Assembly: GCA_021307315.1 (NCBI GenBank)
Contig: JAJSPD010000010.1
Location: 806,001-870,000 of the forward strand
Reading direction: 5' to 3'
DNA: 64,000 nucleotides
DNA from: Bisporella sp. PMI_857
Lineage: Eukaryota > Ascomycota > Leotiomycetes > Helotiales > Helotiaceae
The position numbers were made by a program, and so were the translations under genes. Below are positions 56,261-64,000 of this stretch, piece after piece (within the stretch, counting starts at the first letter, position 1; the number at the start of each line of letters is the position of its first letter). The notes beneath the pieces are model-generated. The model was not told the origin of the DNA. It saw only the letters and a list, made by a program, of their open reading frames with translations, and did not search any database.

Positions 56261-57067
56261 CTAAACCATCCCAGCGATACCCATAGCCACCACCCCCATC
56301 GCAACACAGCCCCTCCCGCTTCCCGTCCTTCCCGCCGCCCCCGTACTCCCTGCACTAAAGCTCCCGCCTCCAAAAACCGCACAGCTATCGCTCTGAATTC
56401 CATAACAAGCCTGTTGGCTCAAACTCGAACAAATGCTCGTCGCGCTCGCGGCAGCCACCTGTGCTACTGTTGGCGCAACCGTCACTCCTCCTCCATTCGG
56501 AGCCACGATTGTAACGCCAAAGCCCGTCCCGGCAAGGTTTGCAGTGCAAGCGGCATAATTTGAGGTGCACGCTTCGTAGGCAGAGTTGCAGGCTGCGGAA
56601 TTGGAGTAGGTGGTCGGGATGATGGGGAATGGGAAGTATTGGTTCGTGACGTAGGTGACGCTTCCTGCGGTGATGGTAGGCGTGGCTGCAGAGCCTGATG
56701 TGGTTGTTGCAGAAACAGAGGTCACTGTGCTAGCGCCCAGGAACACTCCCGTTGTACCTGTAGCTGTTCCGACGATTATAGTGCCAGTGCAGGAGGCGCC
56801 GATGGGACAGCATGCCACGTTCCGAGCTCTATCAAGGGAGCAAACGGAACCAGCGGTGCAGCACGCGCCGCCCAAGTTCTTTGCGAGGGTCGAGCATGAA
56901 TTGTAGTTCGTTGGGCAATTTCCATCTCTTTTTATGAGCTCATGGCCGAGCAGTCCTGATGACGTCTCGTTCGCGGGAAGGGAGTCGAAGAAATCGGAGA
57001 ATACGGGCGGTAATTGACTCGCATACGTTGGGAGTATGAATAAGGAAGCGAGAAATTGGGAGCGCAT
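56261..57067 (-). CDS. GPI-anchored Cys-rich cell-wall protein
   Basis: A single-exon 268-residue protein with ATG at 57067. A signal peptide (RSQFLASLFILPTYAS) and a short propeptide ending at the Kex2 site IKR (about residue 48) precede a compact Cys module: NCPTNYNSCSTLAKNLGGAC, CTAGSVC, VACCPIGASCTG. A Ser/Thr/Gly/Ala linker follows, then a second Cys block (AACNSAYEACTSNYAACTAN) and CSSLSQQACYGIQSDSCAVF. The C-terminus is Ser/Gly-rich with a hydrophobic tail (VAMGVVAMGIAGMV) typical of GPI attachment. The family is common in Pezizomycotina and of unknown function; plasma-membrane or wall location is inferred. The Cys inside the C-terminal signal is unusual. Confidence 0.8.
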   Translation of the reverse strand: MRSQFLASLFILPTYASQLPPVFSDFFDSLPANETSSGLLGHELIKRDGNCPTNYNSCSTLAKNLGGACCTAGSVCSLDRARNVACCPIGASCTGTIIVGTATGTTGVFLGASTVTSVSATTTSGSAATPTITAGSVTYVTNQYFPFPIIPTTYSNSAACNSAYEACTSNYAACTANLAGTGFGVTIVAPNGGGVTVAPTVAQVAAASATSICSSLSQQACYGIQSDSCAVFGGGSFSAGSTGAAGRTGSGRGCVAMGVVAMGIAGMV

Positions 57068-57670
57068 CCTTTCTTATGTTCAACTATTAGCAGGTGTTGC
57101 GGAACCAGTGAGGAATGATGGCTACCTTATCGCTTTATTGATATACCGATAGCGTAAACACAACCCAATATAATACGATTGAGCCCTAGGAGCTTGTAAG
57201 TATTTGTTTCGCACGAAAATGGAGAACTTGGGGAATTTCAATGTATATATCTCGTGTACTGAATTGTAAAAAAGCAAGTTTGTGGTGAGGTGGGGAGAGC
57301 TTTGAAGGTCGTCGAATTGGGGTTGCAGGCCCAAGACTTGTTTTTTTGGTCGCGTATGGCAACCACCTGTCGCTAAGATATAGGGGGGCAAGCGGCCCCT
57401 GTCCAGTCTTGAACAAGATTTTTCTTGGAGTATTTTGGGTACGTCTCTTGAATTCCTCTTATATGTAAACTTTCACCTAGCGTTAGTAAGCTCCTACATG
57501 TAGCGCAAAATCTAGGTCCTAAGAAGATGACCAGAAGTAATCCGCTCGCTATGAAGCCGGGCTGTGACTTTCTATAAAGTCAGCATACCTCAGCGTCGAT
57601 TGAATCATATGCTTCATGTCCGACTACACCAATAGATTATACTAGCCACACGACCTCAGTATAACCTAGA
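57068..57670. other. intergenic
   Basis: Promoter of the GPI-protein gene and 3' flank of the FtsJ-like gene. No supported gene. Confidence 0.5.
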
Positions 57671-59971
57671 CTAATTTTCTCCCAAATTTCCGCCAGCAAA
57701 ATTAGTCTTTGCCAAGGCATCTGCTTGAATCTTCCATATAGGTCGGCCGAGTCTAGAAGAGAGGACATCAGCAGCGATTCGTAATCATTTATTTATGTAC
57801 GACATAATATGAGTTCATTCGGGATGTATAGATAAATCCAACTTACCTCGCGAGTTCATCACCGAACGTTTCCAATAGAGCAAGTACGTCCTTTTTTTTT
57901 TTTTTGAATCAGCAGCTACCATGGAAGGTGGTATTGCAATAAGATGCTTATTGTATTGAGCAGCTTACCTCTTCCCTCGATAAGGAAAAGTCTTGGCCCG
58001 TTCCTTCGCGTCCCCCAAATGTAGCCTCATGATACTCCTCCTGAAGTATCTTTAGAGTTGATGTGAACTCCTTTAACTTTGTGTTGACATTCTTGGCGAT
58101 TAGGTAAAACGATGAGCGAGCGGCATGAATCTTTTCCGGTTTGTAAACCTCAATCTCAGAGAACATGCTAAACATCTAGCGAAAATCAGCTGGTTGCTAT
58201 CAATGTGGACGATCAGACCTTGCATGCCCTTGAAACCCTGGCAGGCGTTACAGAGTCTATTTTGTGCATCAATATGACAATTGTACCTCCTTTCTCGTGG
58301 ATTCGTTTCATAGCGAGGATTAATTGAGCATAGATTAGTCTCACACGTTCGTTTTTCTGACGATATTCAGGTCGATCATGAGCTATTATGGTCAGCTATT
58401 ACTAGTTCAACTGCTCTCAAGCCCGAAATAGGCTAGAATTAGTTAAACTCACTTCTCAGAACAATCCCGTCGCAGAAGATCAGGTGGAATGAGTAAGATG
58501 TGAAAGGCTTCATAGGACTGAATTTTTTGTATTCGGGATGTTCACGAGGAATTGGTTTATCAGTGAGCTCTCGGAGCAAGGTAATATCCATTTTTATCAC
58601 AGACCCGCTGAACTTTTCTGCAGGAATCAGAGACGGATGTCCACCAAGCTAGAAGGGAGAGCTTAGCATATGCCTTCGAAAGACGGGAAGTAAGTACTTA
58701 CATTCTCAGGTAGCGTGAGCGCGAAGAACTTCCCTCTAGGGTTTCGTCTCATCGCGGCATCCGAGAATCCACCTGGAGCCATGCTGCGGTACCAATCTGT
58801 TAGTATAATAGACTACCTAAGTCTTTACGCCGCTTACCATAAGTCCAAGACATGGATATTAGTAGCACCGACTTTAGGAGACAGCACCCCAGTTTTCTTG
58901 TGCATGTCCTCTGCAATCCGTACCATCATATCGAAGAAGTATTTCTCGTTTACCATAGTTATAGAGTCGGCTCTGATTTATTAACAGTAGATTAGAAACG
59001 TTCCAAATATCCATTCAGAGCATATGCGATCCACGATAAAAAGAAGTATGGTGGCCCTTACTGTTCCCGTTGTTTTTTGAAGAAAGCGTCTCCCGTGTTC
59101 TTGTTCTCACTCCAGCCTCTAACTCGATGATTTATAACTCGACGGAACTCGGCCTCCTTTGCAAAGCAATATGCCTTGATATATCTAATAGCCTCTCAGT
59201 AAGGTGCGAAGTACTAAATAAGGACAAGCGCCATAATTGAACATGTGATAATAGACCTTACTTGTCATCTAGTGGGACTGGCTTATCTGGATCATCATCT
59301 TGTAAGTTGTTACTGCTGATGGTTTGTAACAGCTCTTGTTTCAGTGTATTGAAATCTGGGCTACTTTTCATTTTTCTTGAGTCGATGGGAAATTGTTCGT
59401 GGAGGCTTGCGTTGAAGCGCTGCTCTGAAGCCGTAATTGTAGCCGAAAATTTTGATACTTCGGCCTCCTCTAGCTTTCCCTTCTGCATCTTTATATGAGA
59501 GATTGAATATTCTGGGCAGATAGGACTGACATTCTCCTGCGATGTCAAATCTTCGACCGGAATCGGCTGCATTCCTTCGTGCTTTATGTCTTGCTTCTGC
59601 GCTGAGTTTGTTGAAGAAAGGTTCCAGGAAGGTTCCAGCATCTCTGCCCTTGCTGCTGGCTTCATCCCATCATGCGCTTGGATCTGGTTTTCCGTTGATC
59701 GAGTAGCTGGATTAGCCACTGACAAATTATCAGATTTGTGCAACCAGTCTGTCGCCTGGATTATCTCTGGCTGCCTTCTTTCGCGCCAGTTACCCGTGGG
59801 AATGGCTCTTTCTCCATGATTTCTCTTCAAGTTTCCATCTCCCGCCTTCGGAGCATTGTTGTCTGGACTGATCATTATGTCAGCTATGTGATATCTAGAA
59901 ACACAGAGCAGGCACCAATACCTCTGATCTCCTTCTTTAAAGATAGCAGAGCTTCTGGTCCTCCAGCTCAT
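57671..59971 (-). CDS. FtsJ/RrmJ-like methyltransferase-fold protein, ten exons
   Basis: Ten exons (59971-59922, 59867-59262, 59184-59062, 58972-58838, 58783-58702, 58648-58453, 58382-58219, 58175-57969, 57890-57847, 57752-57671) sum to 1689 nt, 562 residues. The first 220 residues are polar and disordered. The Rossmann domain starts with ATNIHVLDLCMAPGGFSDAA (SAM motif I), continues to FHLIFCDGIVLR (motif IV Asp) and GGTIVILMHKIDS (Lys), and ends at KPEKIHAARSSFYLIA. FtsJ enzymes 2'-O-methylate RNA with a K-D-K-E tetrad. Here Asp and the second Lys are clear, the first Lys is uncertain, and Ser replaces the Glu of the S-x-E-x-Y block. A distinct fungal FtsJ-like family of unknown substrate is likely. 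Every exon phase closes. Confidence 0.75.
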
Positions 59972-61111
59972 GATGCTTCTAGCTAGTAACTTAAGATGTT
60001 GAGATGTTAGTAGGTCGGTTCTAAGATGAAGTGTCTTGGTTGTGTTGATATGTGCGCCAATGTCCCATTTGAAAGAGGGTGCAAGGCTCAATTTCCCTGA
60101 CTAGAAAGGAAGGCACGAGATCTAGATACCCACTTTGCCTTACTTATGAGGAAAGATGATCCTTAAAATTCCGTTTTTATAAGGCGAGTTCCCTATTAGT
60201 TGAGATAGCGATCAAAGCCTTTCACGTTTCTTAAGTTTGTAAAACAAAATGCATTTGCCAGTCACCACGTAAGAAATGAATCACACATGAACGCAACATA
60301 AAAAAGGCCAGGTCTGTGACCACGCAACCGACTAGTTGACGACTTTGGAATAAACATTCAAAGATATCCATTAAGGAACCATGACTTCGGAATTCCGCAC
60401 GAGAAGGTCATACCAATAATGGAAATGTTTAAATACTATGCCTCAGATTCAGCCTTCAATAAGACCTGCTTTCACATAGATTAGAGCGTTGTCTCACCTT
60501 GATTTCCCCCTTCACCTCAATGACCAAATAAAGGACAGCATTTAGGACAGCAAAGTAACTTGTGTCTATACTTGCTCGAGATGGGAAGGATTTTCGCTTA
60601 CTTGCCTGCTCATTTGTCACGCCGCATCTCTTTTGCGTCAACTTGTACAAAAAGCTATGAATGTAGTTCCTGCACTCTTAATCCTTGTAGAAGCTTGAGG
60701 AATTTGGCCCTTGACATGTTGTGCCGCGAAGACAAGACCAATCTCCAAATCAATAACTTTACGGCAATAACAACGGTAAGAGGTACTGGAATACAAAAGG
60801 ATATCTTATATGAGCACTGCAAGGTTAATTGGATAAAAGCTCCAAGAGGGTTAAAGTCTCAAGAGCTTTCAAATCACAGACCACCCAGGAGAAGTATTTG
60901 TTCCAAGACGGAGGTCAAGATAAGCTTTCTTGTCAACCCACAACACGAATCAGTCCTTACTCTGCACGAAAGGAAATAATAGCGGACGATGCTAAAGAGC
61001 CCCCCCAAAAAAGGAAAAGAAAAGAAAAGAAAAGAAAAGAAAAAAGTATTTTCTCTTATTGTCCTCGGTGACTGACGACATGTTAGGATAAGGGACTCGA
61101 GCACGTTGAAA
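59972..61111. other. intergenic
   Basis: Promoter of the FtsJ-like gene. The 139-codon plus frame at 60560-60979 has no domain and overlaps other frames. An AAAAG simple repeat lies at 61015-61046. No gene supported. Confidence 0.5.
61015..61046. repeat. AAAAG microsatellite
   Basis: Five consecutive AAAAG units are followed by an A-run, preceded by a C7 tract. Confidence 0.85.
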
Positions 61112-61224
61112 TGATTACTTACGACTCGAACTCACGACCTTTGGATTGGACAGTACCAGAGTGGATCTGGTTCACATGAACAATCATATGAGACCAACGC
61201 TCTAACCAACTGAGCCACGAAGAC
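61112..61224 (-). pseudogene. tRNA-Met(CAT)-like sequence with intron and lost 3' end
   Basis: On the minus strand GTCTTCG-TG-GCTCAGTTGGTTAGAGC forms a normal acceptor 5' strand and D arm with an intact A box. TTGGT-CTCATA gives anticodon CAT. About 40 nt of intron-like sequence follow, then ATCCAAAGGTCGTGAGTTCGAG with a B box. After the T loop the sequence no longer pairs: CGTAA cannot close GTGAG fully, and GTAATCA matches GTCTTCG at only two of seven positions. The 3' quarter of the tRNA is therefore missing or replaced. A functional tRNA is unlikely. Confidence 0.55.
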
Positions 61225-62189
61225 TTTGATTTGTTGAATTTGATTTGTGCTTAAGACTAGTTATATTAAGGTGTGGCGGGAAGGGTAGGAAATGTGTAAG
61301 AAAGCTGCTTGAAAGCTCCTTGAAAGTGGGAAAGGTGCAAGGTAATTGGGTAAGGAGGGGCGCTAGTGGGGTTTACTGCGCCGAGACATGCAAAATATTA
61401 GCTAAACAAACGATGGCCATGTAGTGGGAAAGTGAAGTTAGCTTGGGTCACAAATCAAATCTCAAATCATGATGAAAACTAGGTTCTCGTCAAAGTACTG
61501 CCCATTCTTGCTATGGTACAATGCAGCAAATTTTATCTCCTCTATGAGTGTAACACCGATATTCCCCATGCGCTTGATATCAAACCCGCGTTGCTCATTG
61601 CCCATGGCTCCGAGCAGCCACTGCTTTTAAAAGAGGGAAGAAAGAAACCATTAATGCGTGACAAATGCTGTACCATGTGCAGCATGAACGAAGAAAGAGC
61701 TTTACGCTTGCACAGCGCGACAGAAAATGAGTCTGCCTGAACTTTTGGTGTACGTGTCGAGAAGGAAACCGAGGCTATGCCAGAAAAACGATATTAACAT
61801 GGTGCAAACACAATGTGTGGTGTGTGAAAGTGGCTATGCGCATGCCTTTTATTTTCGGTGGTCGAGCCTGAGAAGATGAGGGCGCGCAAGAGGGTTGGTG
61901 CAAAACAGATATCTCCAATTTTTGCTATTCCTTACCCTATCAAACGCCGAGTGAAACATTCCTTTTGAAGGCTCGTAGATGTAGGAGAGTAGAAAGCCCG
62001 AGGGAATTGCAGACCGATAAAGGAGCGAAAGCGGAAATAGTGGCCATTCCAGATGAGCGAAGCAGAGCCCACAGATGAAGACATCGGCCAAAATATGATG
62101 TTGGGTATCCTCAAAAAAGCACTCCGATTCAAAGTCCGCCCAAGGAAACCCAAAACTTGGAAAATATTCGGCACAGAGACAACCAAAGA
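61225..62189. other. intergenic
   Basis: No supported gene; short overlapping frames only. 3' flank of the La-motif gene on the right. Confidence 0.5.
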
Positions 62190-64000
62190 CTATGATTCGA
62201 GTTCCTTCCTCAAGTCCTGATCAACTAATTTATCAATCTTCTTTCTGCTTCGGAGATCAAGTGCACCATTTCTCCATGCTGTCCTAAGAGCTTTCAACGC
62301 AGGGCGATCGTCTTCAGGCTCAGTAGTGCGGTACTCATCTTGGACAAGCTTGACATAATCTTCCGCAAGCGCATCCGGGATGACTTTTTTTTTGCTGGCT
62401 AAAGTCTCAACATAATAGTTAATAAGACTAATTTTGCCTTCCTCGAAGTTCTTGGCCAAGTCTTCGTATGCAAATCTTCGAAAATCGGTGTACATTTTTG
62501 GGTTGAAATTTCTGCAAAGAAAATGGGACCAGAAATCATAGAGTTGTTTCATCTCAACATGAATAATACCGGTCGTATTAGGCAACTCTCGACTGGTAAG
62601 CGCCTTAGCAAGAATTGTGGTATAAGCCTCCGTATTATCCTCAGACAAAGGCCCTTGATTCGACTGTCCCTTCACCCACATGACGGGTGGCCCATTGCTG
62701 TTGACAGATTTTGACTGAGAAATAGGCGAGAATGAACTCCTTGAACGCCGTACATCAATAGAAGAGCTAGCATTTCGTCAGTCAATTGGCAAGGATGTCC
62801 AAGAGCGGAGCGGCGAGCCTTACGCTTCGTTCGAATGCGTGCCGTTGATCACGCCCGGGCCTTGACGACCATTGAACTCCTCGGCAACTGAGCTTCCGTC
62901 TATTGAGCCATGGGAGAAGGTTCTTGATGATGCATTGTGGAAGGGCGCTCCCGATTTGGCGGCGCGGTTGCCTTCTGGCGAGTCAAACACAAGCGTGAGA
63001 TTTTGAACATTCTCATCAGAGAACGTTGTCTCTCCTTGCAGACGTTCATCAACAGGTGTCCCATGGGAAGTATAAGTTCCATTAGAGACAGGTGGGAATC
63101 CGTTGCTAGTCTGCACTGAATTGAATCCGCCCGGTGTGAAGTTTGGAGCTCCACCTGCTAGCTGAACAGGGGATTCGTGAAAACCGTTGCCATTCATACC
63201 ATGAGGGGTAGGGGGTAATCCATTAGGCATCTGGCGGGATTCTGGCACGCTCGGGAAATTTTGAAAGTGTGGCAGTACTGGAGGTGCGTATTGGAATCTC
63301 TCTCTTGGATCTTGGCGGATGTGTTGAGTGGGACCATCATTTCTGACGGATTCGTCTCTCGCACTCATATCCAGCACCCACTTCTCCCATCCATCTGCTC
63401 TTCTGACCCGGTCGATTCCATCTTCGCCAGCTATGATTTCTACCTCAGGCGTTTCGTAACAAGCGATGCGTAAGAGCTCGAACGCATGGGCTGGTTGGTG
63501 GCCGTCATTGAACAGTGTTTGGAGGCGTTTGAAGCCAGCAATAAACTGCAAGAAAACGAATCCCTGGGAATCCATATGCTTTCGCAAGAAGACATCCTTA
63601 CAAAGATTGTTGATCGAGAAGTAATATTCCATTTGCATCTTTATAAGGGCGATGACTGACGAGTCACTAGAAGGACTAAAGGGCATAGCGCTCATGGGAT
63701 GCTGAGGTTGTGAATAATCGTACATCGGGTTTGGCATTTGTAGTCCAAGCGGTGGACCTCCACCTTGAGTAAATCGAGGAAATACTGGATTGCTGGGAAT
63801 CGTCGATGACCGCGAATTGCCACGTCCGCCTCTTGCTGGGCCTTGGATATACTGGCCATTATTAAATGGTCCAGGGGCTATTCCAGGGCTGTACGGACCA
63901 GAACTTTGGCGCGGACCATAGCCATTTGGTACAGAACCATGGCCATTAGTGAAGGTGTGTTGAGGAGGTTGTGGCTGGCCATTTGGAAATCCATTGTGAC
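62190..64000 (-). CDS. La-motif (LARP) RNA-binding protein, 5' end beyond the window
   Basis: Two exons are visible: the 3' exon 62766-62190, and an upstream exon from 62824 that stays open to the window edge (intron 57 nt, GTAAGG donor). At least 580 residues are present. Reading inward from the edge, a Gly/Pro/Asn/Gln-rich disordered region includes an RGGRG box. Then comes the La motif: SSVIALIKMQMEYYFSINNL, CKDVFLRKHMDSQGFVFLQF and FKRLQTLFNDGH. A long linker leads to the conserved C-terminal block VMWVKGQSNQGPL, EMKQLYDFWSHFLCRNFNPK and ALRTAWRNGALDLRSRKKID. The architecture is that of fungal Sro9/Slf1-like LARPs, which bind mRNA and ribosomes. No RRM follows the La motif, unlike genuine La. 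Confidence 0.87.

Noticed and set aside
1..64000. Transposons, viral insertions, CRISPR arrays or prokaryotic systems
   Set aside because: No transposase, reverse transcriptase, long terminal or inverted repeats, spacer arrays or bacterial-type operons were seen on either strand.

Overview
The window looks like a filamentous ascomycete (Pezizomycotina) chromosome; the low GC, intron style and gene set suggest Leotiomycetes, but that placement is inference. Evidence for a fungus is the many 43-99 nt introns with GTAAGT/GTATGT donors and CAG/TAG acceptors, nuclear genes such as cot-1, NDC80, TIM54, PEX14 and NAA15, fungus-restricted families (UPF0643, RTA1-like, DUF1772, GPI-anchored Cys-rich protein), and a nuclear tRNA-Ala with the G3:U70 pair. 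Most gene models below were spliced by hand; the exon sums are multiples of three and joined codons keep recognisable motifs.

Layout. 1-7.6 kb is gene-poor: a small secreted protein, a frameshifted coding remnant, a four-exon metallothionein-like CxC protein 17 bp ahead of a membrane protein, a GFA-family remnant with an in-frame TGA, and a DUF1772 protein. 7.6-18 kb holds S-adenosylhomocysteine hydrolase, eIF3h, a UPF0643 protein, a decayed SAM-type mitochondrial carrier, MIX23/Cid2 and kynurenine formamidase. 18-31.7 kb is dense housekeeping: NAA15, TIM54, the NDR kinase COT1, a C3H1 protein, tubulin cofactor E and SF3A2. 32-43 kb holds tRNA-Ala, an HSL-type esterase, PEX14 (with a 7-nt exon), NDC80, an SR-type RNA-binding protein and SUMO. 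43-57 kb holds a charged hypothetical, an HD-domain (cyanamide-hydratase-like) protein, a three-LIM paxillin-like protein, an MFS monocarboxylate-type transporter, an RTA1-like protein and a GPI-anchored Cys-rich protein. 57-64 kb holds a ten-exon FtsJ-like methyltransferase-fold protein, a truncated tRNA-Met-like sequence and the 3' part of a La-motif protein.

The genes do not form one pathway or cluster. Several pairs are divergent over short shared promoters (TBCE/SF3A2 163 bp, PEX14/NDC80 309 bp, KFA/NAA15 548 bp). I see no virus, transposon, CRISPR or secondary-metabolite cluster. The most notable signals are three decayed genes on otherwise healthy DNA, very small exons (7 and 13 nt), the metallothionein/membrane-protein pair, and the FtsJ-like protein with an incomplete catalytic signature.
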